Below, in pieces: positions 8,791 through 17,744 of a stretch of DNA of 64,000 nucleotides (its first letter is position 1; the number at the start of each line of letters is the position of its first letter). Origin of the DNA: CADCWK01 sp964244115 (GTDB taxonomy: Bacteria; Chloroflexota; Chloroflexia; Thermomicrobiales; UBA6265); NCBI GenBank assembly GCA_964244115.1, contig CAXTHM010000006.1, positions 14,707 to 78,706 on the forward strand, written 5' to 3'. Both the position numbers and the translations under genes were made by a program. Below the pieces are notes generated by a model, which worked only from the letters and a program-made list of their open reading frames with translations, was not told the origin of the DNA and ran no database searches.

Positions 8791-10677
8791 ATGGAATCGA
8801 CCGCCTACACCTCGATGCGCTACGCCATGCATGGCGACGATCCGCGCCGGCCGCTCTCGAAGATGACGCTGCGGCGGATCGGGACGTTCGCGCGGCCGCA
8901 CCGGCGTCGCCTCGTGCTGTTCCTCCTGCTCAGCGTCGCGACCGCGATCCTGGCGGTCGCGACGCCGACGCTGGCCGGGCGGGTCGTCAACGAGATCGAC
9001 GACAACGGCTCGCGGGAGGTCGTGATCCGCCTGGCCGCCATCATCGGCGTGATCGCGATCGCCGAAGCCGGGCTCGGCGTCCTGATCCGCTGGCTGTCGG
9101 CGAGCATCGGCGAGAGCCTGATCCTGCAACTCCGGACGGCCGTCTTCGACCACGTCCAGAGCATGCCGATCGCGTTCTTCACGCGGACCCGGACCGGTGC
9201 GCTGGTCAGCCGGCTGAACAACGATGTCATCGGGGCGCAGCGAGCGTTCAGCGACACCCTGTCCGGGGTGGTCAGCAACATCGTCATGCTCGCCCTGACG
9301 CTGGTCGTCATGCTCGGGATCTCCTGGCAGATCACCTTGGTCGCGCTGGTCCTGCTGCCGGTCTTCGTGCTGCCGGCCCGGCGGATGGGCTCGCTGCTGG
9401 CCCGGCTCCAGCGGGAGTCGGCCGATTACAACGCGATGATGAGTTCGCAGATGACCGAGCGGTTCTCGGCACCGGGCGCGACGCTCGTGAAGCTGTTCGG
9501 CCGGCCAGCCGAGGAGTCGGCCGAGTTCGCGGCCCGGGCCAGTCGCGTCCGGGACATCGGCGTCCGCGCGGCGATGGTCCAGTTCGTCTTCATCACCGCC
9601 CTGACGCTGGTCTCGGCGCTGGCGCTGGCGGCCGTCTACGGGCTGGGCGGCTTCTACGCCCTGCGGGGGCAACTTGAGACCGGCTCGGTCGTCGCCCTCG
9701 CCCTGCTGCTGACCCGGCTCTACGCGCCATTGATCGCCCTGGCCAGCGCCCGGGTGGCGGTCATGAGCGCGTTGGTCAGCTTCGAGCGGGTCTTCGAGGT
9801 GCTGGACCTCACGCCCCTGATCGCCGACCGTCCCGACGCCCGGACCGTCCCGGAGGGGCCGGTATCGGTCGAGTTCGAGCATGTCTCCTTCGCCTACCCG
9901 TCGGCCGACAAGGTCTCGCTCGCCTCCCTGGAGGAGGTCGCGATCCTCGATACCCGCGGCGGCGTCGAGGTGTTGCACGACCTCTCGTTCCGGGTCGAGC
10001 CGGGGCAGCTCGTGGCGCTCGTCGGGTCGTCCGGCGCCGGCAAATCGACGATCGCCCAACTCGTCCCGCGGCTCTACGACATCGACGAGGGGGCGGTCCG
10101 GCTGTCCGGCGTTGATGTCCGTGACCTCTCGGCCGAGTCGATCCGGCGGACGATCGGGATGGTGACGCAGGACGGGCACCTGTTCCACGACACGCTCCGC
10201 GCCAACCTGCTGCTGGCCCGGCCGGAGGCGACGGAGGACGAGCTCTGGGAGGCGCTGCGCCGGGCCCGGCTGGTCGACCTGATCCGGGAGCTGCCGGACG
10301 GGCTGGAGACGGTCGTCGGCGAGCGCGGGTACCGATTCTCCGGCGGCGAGCGCCAGCGGCTGACGATCGCCCGAATGCTGCTGGCCCAGCCGTGGGTCGT
10401 GATCCTCGACGAGGCGACCGCCTCGCTGGATTCGACGTCGGAGGCGGCGGTCCAGGCGGCGCTGGCCGAGGCGCTGACGGGCCGGACGGCGGTCGTGATC
10501 GCCCACCGGCTCTCGACGGTCCGGGCGGCCGACCTGATCCTCGTCCTCGAAGCCGGGCGGATCGTCGAGCGCGGCACCCACGACGAGCTGCTCCTCAAGG
10601 GCGGACGCTACGAGGAGCTGTACCGGACCCAGTTCGCGGAGCAGCCGGTCGCCGTCGAGGTGGCCGCCGCCGACTGA
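8791..10677 (+). CDS. ABC transporter, fused permease and ATPase (type 1 exporter, MsbA/LmrA-like)
   Basis: 628 residues. A six-helix transmembrane domain covers about residues 30-330, followed by an ATPase domain with Walker A GSSGAGKST near 411-419, the Q-loop in MVTQDGHL, signature FSGGERQR near 515, Walker B VVILDEATASLD near 536 and the H-loop in AHRLST. This is the half-transporter architecture that works as a homo- or heterodimer to export lipids, peptides or drugs. The linker between beta strands in the ATPase (YPSADKVSLASLEEVAILDT) is longer than usual. No partner half-transporter is adjacent, so a homodimer is likely. Confidence 0.92.
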   Translation: MESTAYTSMRYAMHGDDPRRPLSKMTLRRIGTFARPHRRRLVLFLLLSVATAILAVATPTLAGRVVNEIDDNGSREVVIRLAAIIGVIAIAEAGLGVLIRWLSASIGESLILQLRTAVFDHVQSMPIAFFTRTRTGALVSRLNNDVIGAQRAFSDTLSGVVSNIVMLALTLVVMLGISWQITLVALVLLPVFVLPARRMGSLLARLQRESADYNAMMSSQMTERFSAPGATLVKLFGRPAEESAEFAARASRVRDIGVRAAMVQFVFITALTLVSALALAAVYGLGGFYALRGQLETGSVVALALLLTRLYAPLIALASARVAVMSALVSFERVFEVLDLTPLIADRPDARTVPEGPVSVEFEHVSFAYPSADKVSLASLEEVAILDTRGGVEVLHDLSFRVEPGQLVALVGSSGAGKSTIAQLVPRLYDIDEGAVRLSGVDVRDLSAESIRRTIGMVTQDGHLFHDTLRANLLLARPEATEDELWEALRRARLVDLIRELPDGLETVVGERGYRFSGGERQRLTIARMLLAQPWVVILDEATASLDSTSEAAVQAALAEALTGRTAVVIAHRLSTVRAADLILVLEAGRIVERGTHDELLLKGGRYEELYRTQFAEQPVAVEVAAAD

Positions 10678-10746
10678 GGCGACCGAGGCGCGGCCCCGTC
10701 TGCTGACCGGCGGGGATCCGACGAGCGACAGGTCGAATGCGTATCT

Positions 10747-10913
10747 GATACGGAATCCGGGTAAATGGTCGGTGGACCCGTGACCCCCTCGCTGGCGGAG
10801 CAGACCTCTCCCCCAACCGGGGTGAATTTGCTCGCTCACCCGGTGACGCGGCTCTCGCTACGCCGCGGCTCACAGGTGCCCAGAGAGGGGAGTCTTTACC
10901 CGGATTCGGTATC
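10747..10913. mobile_element. Family A MITE-like element with terminal inverted repeats
   Basis: 167 bases bounded by GATACGGAATCCGGGTAAA and TTTACCCGGATTCGGTATC, 19-base inverted ends with a single mismatch. The core is the family A hairpin-rich sequence. It is the cleanest example of the family in the window, with no coding capacity of its own. Confidence 0.8.
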
Positions 10914-11132
10914 AACGGTCAAGACGAGTCAATGATCGGAGGGTGTGGGCGGCTCAGCCGTCGGCCGGTCAACGAGGTCGTCGATCTGGCGGTCCGTCGA
11001 TCCGCAACGCGTGCCAGCCCGCCGTCACCATTCGGTCGTACCTTGCCCGCATTCCGCTGATAGACTGCGACGGTCTCCCGGCTATTCGGGCGACGTCCTC
11101 CGTTGGGCCAACGCGAAGGGGATCTAGAGATC

Positions 11133-13250
11133 ATGGCCGACCGTGAGACCCGTCCGGTGTCCGACGATTCGCACGGCGACCCCGGTGGCGATACCGCCCA
11201 TCCGCTCGTCCGGCGACTGATGCGGCCGCTGGCGAGCGCCCCGGTGCGCTGGGCCATGGTCGTGGTCTGGGTGGTCCTGATCGTCGCGACGACGCCCCTC
11301 GCCGCGAAGCTGACCGATGTCCAGGAGAACGGGGCACTGGCGTTCCTGCCCGACAGCGCCGATTCCGCGAAGGTCGCCGAGCTCCAATCGACCTTCCAGA
11401 ACGACGACACGCTGACGGCGGTGATCGCCTACCAGCGGGACAGCGGCCTGACGCCCGAGGACCTGGCGGCGATCGAGGCGCAGCGTCAGCAGATCGCCCA
11501 GCAGTTGCCGAACGACCCGGTCGGGCCGCTCGTCCCGGCGGAGAACGGGCAGGGCGCCCTCGTCACGGTGACGATCCCGGCCGCCGAGGACAACATGTAC
11601 GACGACGTCCCGGTGATGCGCGAGATCATCGACGCATCGCCGGAGGGGCTCGACGCCAGCGTCACCGGCGCGGCCGGGTTCAACGTCGATCTCACCGACG
11701 TCTTCAGCGGTATCAACGGGCGCCTGCTCGGCTCGGCGGCGATCGTCGTCGCGATCATCCTGCTGATCACCTACCGGAGCCCGTTCCTCTGGCTGATCCC
11801 GCTGGTCACCGTCGCGCTGGCCGACCGGCTCGCGACGGCCGGCGCCTACGGGCTGGTCGAGCTGTTCGGCGTCCAGGCCGATGGGCAGAGCACGGGCATC
11901 CTGCCGGTGCTGGTCTTCGGGGCGGGGACGGACTACGCGTTGCTCCTGATCTCCCGCTACCGGGAGGAGCTGCGTCGCCACGAGCGCGCCTCGACGGCGA
12001 TGGCCGTCGCGCTGCGCCGGGCGGGACCGGCGATCGTCGCCTCGGCCACGACGGTCACGATCGGGCTGCTCTGCCTGCTGGTGGCGGACTTGAACTCCAA
12101 CCGGAGCCTCGGGCCGATCGGCGCGGTCGGGATCGTTGCCGCCGTCCTCGCGATGCTAACCCTGCTGCCGGCCATCCTCGTCATCGTCGGCCGGCGGGTA
12201 TTCTGGCCGTTCGTGCCGCGCTTCGGTGAGGTCGCCGACGAGGAGGCGACGATCTGGGCCCGTGTCGGCCGCCGGATCTCCGGTGCGCCGCGGCCCATCT
12301 GGATCGGGATGGTCGTCCTGCTGGTCGTCCTCGCGCTGGGGGTGACCCGGATCGACACCAACCTCAGCCAGAACGACCAGTTCACGACTACGCCGGACTC
12401 CGTCGTCGGGCAGGAACTGCTGGCCGAGAGTTTCCCGGCCGGGGCCTCCGCGCCGACGACCGTGATCGCCAACGAGGGCGCGGCCGCCGAGACGATGGCC
12501 GCGATCGACGAGGTCCCGACCGTCGCCAGCGTGGCGGAGGCCGGTCGGGCCAACGGGCTGGTCTCGTTCGCGGTCACGCTGACGACGCAACCGGCGACGA
12601 CCGCCTCGTTCAACGCGATCCAGGAGCTGCGCGAGCGGCTCGGGACGGTGCCGGGGGCCGACGCGCTGGTCGGCGGGTCGGACGCCGAGAGCTTCGACGT
12701 CCAGGAGTCGGACGCCCGCGACCGGACGGTCGTGGTGCCGCTGATCCTGCTGGTCGTCTTCGTCGTGCTCTGCCTGCTGCTGCGGTCGCTGCTGGCGCCG
12801 GTGCTGCTGATCCTGACAGTGGTCGTGTCGTACCTGGCGGCGCTGGGCGTCTCGGTGTTCGTCTTCTCCTCCCTGTTCGGGTTCGCCGCGGTCGGCTCGT
12901 CGGTGCCGCTGCTCGGCTTCGTCTTCCTCGTCGCGCTCGGGGTGGACTACAACATCTTCCTGATGGGTCGCGTCCATGAGGAGAGCGCCACGATGGGGAC
13001 GCGGCGGGGGATGCTCCACGGTCTGACGGTGACGGGCGGGGTGATCACGTCGGCCGGGGTGGTGCTGGCGGCGACATTCGCGGTCCTCGGGCTGCTGCCG
13101 CTCGTCGTGCTGGCGGAGGTCGGCTTCCTGGTCGCCTTCGGGGTGCTGCTCGACACGCTGCTGGTCCGGTCGATCCTGGTCCCGGCCCTGACGCTGGACA
13201 TCGGCCCGAGGATCTGGTGGCCGAGCGCCCTGGGGCGGCGGGCGGAGTAG
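11133..13250 (+). CDS. MMPL-family (RND superfamily) membrane transporter
   Basis: 705 residues from the ATG at 11133 (AAGGGG upstream; an in-frame TTG at 11103 is less likely). The two-fold repeated RND architecture is clear: a first helix, a large extracytoplasmic loop, a helix bundle with FGAGTDYALLLISRYREE, then a second half ending in VALGVDYNIFLMGRVHEE. The GTDY/GVDY residues are the proton-relay Asp-Tyr pairs of MMPL proteins. These export lipids or hydrophobic compounds using the proton gradient. The gene stands alone; the substrate is unknown. Confidence 0.9.
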   Translation: MADRETRPVSDDSHGDPGGDTAHPLVRRLMRPLASAPVRWAMVVVWVVLIVATTPLAAKLTDVQENGALAFLPDSADSAKVAELQSTFQNDDTLTAVIAYQRDSGLTPEDLAAIEAQRQQIAQQLPNDPVGPLVPAENGQGALVTVTIPAAEDNMYDDVPVMREIIDASPEGLDASVTGAAGFNVDLTDVFSGINGRLLGSAAIVVAIILLITYRSPFLWLIPLVTVALADRLATAGAYGLVELFGVQADGQSTGILPVLVFGAGTDYALLLISRYREELRRHERASTAMAVALRRAGPAIVASATTVTIGLLCLLVADLNSNRSLGPIGAVGIVAAVLAMLTLLPAILVIVGRRVFWPFVPRFGEVADEEATIWARVGRRISGAPRPIWIGMVVLLVVLALGVTRIDTNLSQNDQFTTTPDSVVGQELLAESFPAGASAPTTVIANEGAAAETMAAIDEVPTVASVAEAGRANGLVSFAVTLTTQPATTASFNAIQELRERLGTVPGADALVGGSDAESFDVQESDARDRTVVVPLILLVVFVVLCLLLRSLLAPVLLILTVVVSYLAALGVSVFVFSSLFGFAAVGSSVPLLGFVFLVALGVDYNIFLMGRVHEESATMGTRRGMLHGLTVTGGVITSAGVVLAATFAVLGLLPLVVLAEVGFLVAFGVLLDTLLVRSILVPALTLDIGPRIWWPSALGRRAE

Positions 13251-13319
13251 GACGGCGGAGGGGGGGAATCAAGGCGGCGAGGCGCGACTGCGGAGCAGTC
13301 CTCATCCCCAGCGAAGTGT

Positions 13320-13515
13320 GATACGGAATCCGGGTAAACAGTCGGTGGACTTGTAACCCCTCGGTGGCGGAGCAGACCTCTCCCCCAGCCCCTCTCTGGG
13401 CACCTGCTCGCTCACCCGCTGACGCGGCTCTCGCTGCGCTGCGGCTCGTAGGTGCCCAGAGAGGGGAGCCGTACGCACCTGCGGTTACGCACCAAGTTCA
13501 ACCCGGATCTCGTAT
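13320..13515. mobile_element. Family A MITE-like element
   Basis: Left end GATACGGAATCCGGGTAAA at 13320; the right end near 13497-13515 (CAACCCGGATCTCGTATG) is a diverged inverted copy. The core between them is the full family A sequence. Confidence 0.7.
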
Positions 13516-13566
13516 GAGTCCGGCGCCGCAGCCCGTTGGCTGTGGTGTCGGGGGGCTAGTGGCGAC

Positions 13567-14565
13567 TCACGGCTCCGACATCGGCGGCCCGAAGAAGCTG
13601 ACCGCGGTCGATGACCGGAGGGCGATGGCCGCTGGGCCGTCACCCGCCATGAGGAGGTCCGGGCGCAGCAATGAGTCGAGGACGGGGCGGCGGTAGACGT
13701 CGCCGTAGCGTTCCTGGCTTGGGTCTTCGGGGACGGCATCGAAGGGGAGATCCGGCAGCGGGGTGGCCTGGTCGAATGACCAGCGGAGCCAATAGGTGCT
13801 CTCGGCCTCCCACGCCCAGAAGCGGGACGTGCCCGCCGTATCAGTGACCCAGACATCCGTCGCCAACAGCATCGCGCCCAAGGGGACATGGACGCCATCC
13901 CAGTCGTGCGCGACGGCTGGCCAGTCCGGGACGATCTCCTGCCGGTCCTCCGGATAGGTGTGCCCGGCCGGAGCGATCGCCGGGTAGCGCCGCGCGAGCG
14001 CCGCCCAGGCCGCCGGGCCGGTCACCTCGTAGACGCGAGCATCCGACCGAACCGGTAATCGGCGGCGTCGGATCTTGTCACCCGTGTGCGGTCGGAGGTC
14101 GTTGTTGCCGACGGCGGTGGCGATCACGAGCGAACTGATGCCGTCGATGGCGGTCGATGTCAGGATCGACGGGTGCGGCTTGTGGGCGTATCGCTCGAAG
14201 CCGGACAGCGGCCCCATCGAGGCACGGTCGAGACCGGGTTCGATGCGGTCGCTGCCGGCATGTGATGACCAGATCTGGGTGTTCCGATCGAGCGGCCCCC
14301 ACCACCATGCGAGCTCGGTCGCCCGTGCGATCCGCTCGGCCGTCGATCGGCGGGCGGGTGTGTCAGCGGCCAGCCGCTCCAGCCGGGCGGCCGTGGTCGG
14401 GTCCCAGGGACTGACCATGCCCATGGCACCGGTGGCCACATGGAAGGCCGTCAGCGGATCGGCCAGGTCGCCGGGGGACAGGTCGAGACCCTCGACCAGC
14501 GCCAGGAGGGCCTGGCCGGCCGGGGCGGTCATGATCGCCTCGGGAGTTCGTTCGTCGGTCGGCAT
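13567..14565 (-). CDS. Conserved-looking hypothetical protein
   Basis: 332 residues from the ATG at 14565. It looks soluble, without signal peptide or membrane segments. Notable stretches are ELAWWWGPLDRNTQIWSS and VYEVTGPAAWAALARRYP, and a Trp-rich FWAWEAESTYWLRWSFDQ near residue 270. The last part resembles nothing I can name. The gene stands alone between the family A element and the GNAT gene. Confidence 0.65.
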   Translation of the reverse strand: MPTDERTPEAIMTAPAGQALLALVEGLDLSPGDLADPLTAFHVATGAMGMVSPWDPTTAARLERLAADTPARRSTAERIARATELAWWWGPLDRNTQIWSSHAGSDRIEPGLDRASMGPLSGFERYAHKPHPSILTSTAIDGISSLVIATAVGNNDLRPHTGDKIRRRRLPVRSDARVYEVTGPAAWAALARRYPAIAPAGHTYPEDRQEIVPDWPAVAHDWDGVHVPLGAMLLATDVWVTDTAGTSRFWAWEAESTYWLRWSFDQATPLPDLPFDAVPEDPSQERYGDVYRRPVLDSLLRPDLLMAGDGPAAIALRSSTAVSFFGPPMSEP

Positions 14566-14638
14566 GGTCGACGGTCTCCGTCTCGATGGCACACCTCATC
14601 GGCCTGGGCCTAGACCTGGTCCCGGCGGGAGGTCGTGG

Positions 14639-15133
14639 TCAGAGGACAGGTGTCGCGTTCGAATCTGACGCGCGGCCCGGGAAGCGGGTCGGGCGGTGCT
14701 TGCGCATCCAGATCCCGTGGCGGCCCCGGCCGTAGTAGTCGATCGCCGTCCCGACGTCGACATAGCCGACGCGGAGATAGAGGGCGTGGGCGTCGGTGTT
14801 CTCCCGCTGGACCATCAGGACCATGTCGCCGCCGGACAGCCGCGTCTCCAGCTCGAAGAGCAGGGCGGCGCCGACCCCGAGGCGGCGGGCGGGCGGGTCG
14901 ACGGCGATGTTGATCACCCGGGCGTCGAGGCCGCTGCGGTCGCCGATCGCGCAGCCGAGGACGTGCCGGCCCTGGACGGCGACGACGAACTGGACGATCG
15001 GCAGGAATGACAAGGTCAGCAGGGTCGCGATCGGGTAGGCCAGCCGGGGCGGAAAGGCGCGGCGCTGGATCCGGGCGACCTGCAGGATGTCCCGGAGGCG
15101 GACCCGGCGGATCTCGATGCCGCCCAGCGTCAT
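14639..15133 (-). CDS. GNAT-family N-acetyltransferase
   Basis: 164 residues from the ATG at 15133; the frame stays open upstream to 15382, so a longer N-terminus cannot be excluded. The acetyl-CoA binding motif is visible as INIAVDPPARRLGVGAALLF (V-D-P-x6-G-V-G), followed by the ENTDAHALYLRVGYVDVG motif that ends most RimI-like enzymes. The substrate cannot be assigned; RimI-like protein N-terminal or small-molecule acetylation are both possible. Confidence 0.8.
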   Translation of the reverse strand: MTLGGIEIRRVRLRDILQVARIQRRAFPPRLAYPIATLLTLSFLPIVQFVVAVQGRHVLGCAIGDRSGLDARVINIAVDPPARRLGVGAALLFELETRLSGGDMVLMVQRENTDAHALYLRVGYVDVGTAIDYYGRGRHGIWMRKHRPTRFPGRASDSNATPVL

Positions 15134-15497
15134 CCGGGCCGACGCCTCATCCCGGCTGATCGACTGCTGGCTGACGACCCCGAGCGGGATGCCGGGTGCC
15201 GTGGGCGACCAGGTGATGGGCGGCAGCCCGTCGGTCCCGCTCTGGTCGTGACGTTCGTCAGGCGACACGGTCCCGTCCCTCACGACCCATACGGTTCCCT
15301 CACGCGCGATCACGGGACTGGCGGTGCACGATACCACGCTCCCTCGGTGTGGCTGCCGTGTGCTGGCCGGTCGCCTGGCCACGCCTGGTCGGTCCCGTTC
15401 GGGAACGCAATACGCACCTTGAACGGAACGAGCGTTGATTTCCCGAGCCCCACAGGCCGTTGCCCATATGTCACCCCACCATTCCGGGGTTTTCGCC

Positions 15498-15527
15498 TTG
15501 ACAGGCGCTTCGACCCGTTCCTAGACT
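15498..15527 (+). promoter_or_regulatory. Near-consensus sigma-70 type promoter
   Basis: TTGACA at 15498-15503 and TAGACT at 15522-15527 with an 18-base spacer. Transcription would start near 15534, in the left arm of the palindrome at 15531-15562, and read into the sigma-like gene at 15640. Confidence 0.6.
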
Positions 15528-15530
15528 GGA

Positions 15531-15562
15531 GATCGAATACGGACATATGTTCGTATTCGATC
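15531..15562. promoter_or_regulatory. 32-bp near-perfect palindrome, candidate operator
   Basis: GATCGAATACG (15531-15541) is matched by CGTATTCGATC (15552-15562), and the centre ACATATGT is itself palindromic, so only one pair mismatches over 32 bases. It sits on the predicted transcription start of the preceding promoter, a typical repressor site; alternatively it forms a leader hairpin. Confidence 0.6.
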
Positions 15563-15639
15563 GACCGAGCTGGCCCAGCCGCGGCGCACGGGTCAGCCCA
15601 CGGCGGGACCGGGATGGCGACAGGGAGCGGTCTTTGCCG

Positions 15640-16380
15640 ATGCGTGGCGACGTGGTGGACGATGTGGGAACGGTCTTCAGGAGCAGCCGTCGAACGGGTG
15701 CGGAGGATCGGACCGGACGACCGGGGGCCAGCGCGAGGGCCGTCCGGCCGCTGGCGCTCGACGCCGACCTGAGCGAGGAGATCGAGCTCGACCTCTCGCG
15801 ACTCGTGCTGGCGGCGCAGAGGGGCAGTGCGGCGGCCCGGAACGACATCTACGGGCTGCTCCAGGTCAAGATCGGTCGCTGGGTGGAGCGGGAGTGGCGG
15901 GCGATCCGTGATCGCAGCCTGATCGTCGAACCGGGCGACGTCCATGGCGAGGCCTTCATCGTGCTGGCCGACCTGATCGAGCGATGGCCCGGCGCCGGCG
16001 GATTCGGCGCCTACGTGATGCGGGTCTTCCCGTGGCGGCTGCGGGCCGCCGTCCGGGAGCAGGCCGGGCTCCCGGTCAGGTTGCGGCAGGCGACGGGACC
16101 CGGTGGCTGGTCCGGATCGGTCGCCCTCCCCGAGGGGTTCGGGGAGACGCCGACCGCCGGGCTGGCGGCGGAGCAGTCGTGGCTGGCCGACCAGGCGGTC
16201 TCGCTGCTCGAGTCCCTGGCCGAGCCGCTGAGTGAGACCGACCGGCTGCTGCTGATCTGGCGGGTCCGCGACGGGCAGCCGATGACCGCGATCGCGCGGC
16301 GCCTCGGCCTGAACCGGCGGACCGTGCACCGGCGCTGGGACCGGATCACGGACTGGATCCGGGAGGAATGGGAGTCCTGA
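15640..16380 (+). CDS. RNA polymerase sigma-70-like factor (ECF-type)
   Basis: 246 residues from the ATG at 15640, with GGGAG 12 bases upstream; an in-frame start at 15547 lies inside the palindrome. A region-2-like segment (VHGEAFIVLADLIERWPGAGGFGAYVMRV) is followed by a linker and a clear region 4 (LSETDRLLLIWRVRDG then MTAIARRLGLNRRTVHRRW, a helix-turn-helix). The basic Arg-rich surface fits DNA binding. No anti-sigma gene is adjacent, so control may act through the palindromic operator upstream. Region 2 is divergent; a non-sigma HTH regulator is the alternative. Confidence 0.65.
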   Translation: MRGDVVDDVGTVFRSSRRTGAEDRTGRPGASARAVRPLALDADLSEEIELDLSRLVLAAQRGSAAARNDIYGLLQVKIGRWVEREWRAIRDRSLIVEPGDVHGEAFIVLADLIERWPGAGGFGAYVMRVFPWRLRAAVREQAGLPVRLRQATGPGGWSGSVALPEGFGETPTAGLAAEQSWLADQAVSLLESLAEPLSETDRLLLIWRVRDGQPMTAIARRLGLNRRTVHRRWDRITDWIREEWES

Positions 16381-16583
16381 CAGGCCTGACGGTCGTAGCG
16401 TCGGGCGCTCCGGCAACGCCCGCAGCCTGGTGCTCGGGCCCGGTCCATCGTGCGCGTGACCGCTGCGGGAAGACACGCGAGTGGCTCACCCACCGCGATG
16501 AAGACATAATAGGTCGCAGCGAGACGCGGGACGGGCCATCGGATGACGGGTACCCGGATCACCGGCAGCAGGGAGTGATCGTG

Positions 16584-17684
16584 ATGACCACGGAGACGCA
16601 GACACCGGTCGGGGCGGGGCCGGATCGGACGGATGGCTACGACATCCGGGACACCGTGCTGGACGCGCTCGGGAACACCCCGCTGATCCGGCTGCACAGC
16701 GTCACCCGAGGTCTCCGGACGCCGGTCGTCGCCAAGGTCGAGATGACCAACCCCGGCGGCAGCGTCAAGGACCGGATCGGGATCCGCATGATTCAGGAGG
16801 CCGAGCGGCAGGGCTGGCTCGTGCCGGGCGGCACGATCGTCGAGCCGACCTCCGGCAACACCGGTGTGGGGCTGGCGATGGCCGCCGCCGTCCGCGGCTA
16901 CCGCTGCATCTTCACCGTGCCGGACAAGGTCGCGGCCGAGAAGATCGCCCTGCTGAGGGGCTACGGCGCCGAAGTCGTGATCTGCCCGACGGCCGTCGAG
17001 CGGGACGACCCGCAGAGCTACTACTCCGTCGCCGAGCGGCTGACGCGGGAGACACCGAAGGCCTTCCAGCCCAACCAGTACTTCAACCCGATGAACCCGC
17101 GGACGCACTACGAGGCGACCGGGCCGGAGATCTGGCGGCAGACCGCCGGGACGGTGACCCACTTCGTCGCCGGTGTCGGGACGGGCGGGACGATCTCGGG
17201 GACGGGCCGGTTCCTCAAGGAGCGTAACCCGGCCCTGAGCGTCGTCGGCGTCGACCCGGAGGGCAGCATCTACACCTCGAACGACCTCCACACCTACAAG
17301 GTCGAGGGCGTCGGCGAGGACTTCTGGCCGGGATCGTTCGACCGCGAGATCGTCGATCGTTGGGAGCAGGTCTCCGATCGGGACAGCTTCCTGATGACGC
17401 GGCGGCTGGCCCGCGAGGAGGGGCTGCTCGTCGGCGGCTCGTGCGGGATGGCCGTCGTCGGGGCGCTGGCGATCGCCCGGGAGTTGGACGACCCCGAGGC
17501 GCTGGTCGTCGTGCTGCTCCCGGACAGTGGCCGGGGCTACCTGAGCAAGATCTACAGCGACACCTGGATGCGGGAGAACGGCTTCCTGTCCCGCTTCAGC
17601 CAGGCGACGCGGATGGGCAGCCTGGTCGCGGCCCGGGGCGGCGAGACGCCGGGCGTCGTCGCGGTGCCGGCGACGGTCGTGTAG
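16584..17684 (+). CDS. Cystathionine beta-synthase / cysteine synthase, PLP domain (gene broken downstream)
   Basis: 366 residues from the ATG at 16584, preceded by GGAG. The fold-type II PLP domain is complete: TPLIRLHSV, the PLP lysine in NPGGSVKDRIG, the substrate loop PTSGNTGVGLAMAA, the phosphate-binding GVGTGGTISGTGRF, and the Ser-containing LPDSGRGYLSK near the end. It makes cystathionine or cysteine from serine derivatives. The frame stops shortly before an N gap, and a CBS-domain pair follows beyond the gap at 17745, so the native gene is probably one roughly 500-residue cystathionine beta-synthase interrupted by an assembly fault. Confidence 0.85.
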   Translation: MTTETQTPVGAGPDRTDGYDIRDTVLDALGNTPLIRLHSVTRGLRTPVVAKVEMTNPGGSVKDRIGIRMIQEAERQGWLVPGGTIVEPTSGNTGVGLAMAAAVRGYRCIFTVPDKVAAEKIALLRGYGAEVVICPTAVERDDPQSYYSVAERLTRETPKAFQPNQYFNPMNPRTHYEATGPEIWRQTAGTVTHFVAGVGTGGTISGTGRFLKERNPALSVVGVDPEGSIYTSNDLHTYKVEGVGEDFWPGSFDREIVDRWEQVSDRDSFLMTRRLAREEGLLVGGSCGMAVVGALAIARELDDPEALVVVLLPDSGRGYLSKIYSDTWMRENGFLSRFSQATRMGSLVAARGGETPGVVAVPATVV

Positions 17685-17734
17685 CTGCCGGTCCGGAACG
17701 GCACGTTCTGGCCGACCACGATCTGCGCCGGCTG
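17674..17734 (-). other. Foreign-looking fragment at the gap edge, possibly misassembled secretin (GspD) sequence
   Basis: Read on the minus strand, the last 60 bases before the gap encode QPAQIVVGQNVPFRTGSYT. This strongly resembles the VGQxVPFxTGSYT motif of type II secretion secretins (GspD/XcpQ family) and has no place in a cystathionine beta-synthase. It is most simply explained by a chimeric contig end next to the gap. Confidence 0.5.
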
Positions 17735-17744
17735 NNNNNNNNNN
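17735..17744. other. Assembly gap (10 N)
   Basis: Ten undetermined bases inside what should be one cystathionine beta-synthase gene. The fixed size of ten suggests a scaffold join of unknown true length. Confidence 0.98.

Noticed and set aside
8767..10839. A 690-residue open frame antisense to the ABC transporter
   Set aside because: Extreme Arg/Asp/Gln/Pro composition typical of antisense GC-rich coding; the plus-strand ABC transporter has all motifs.
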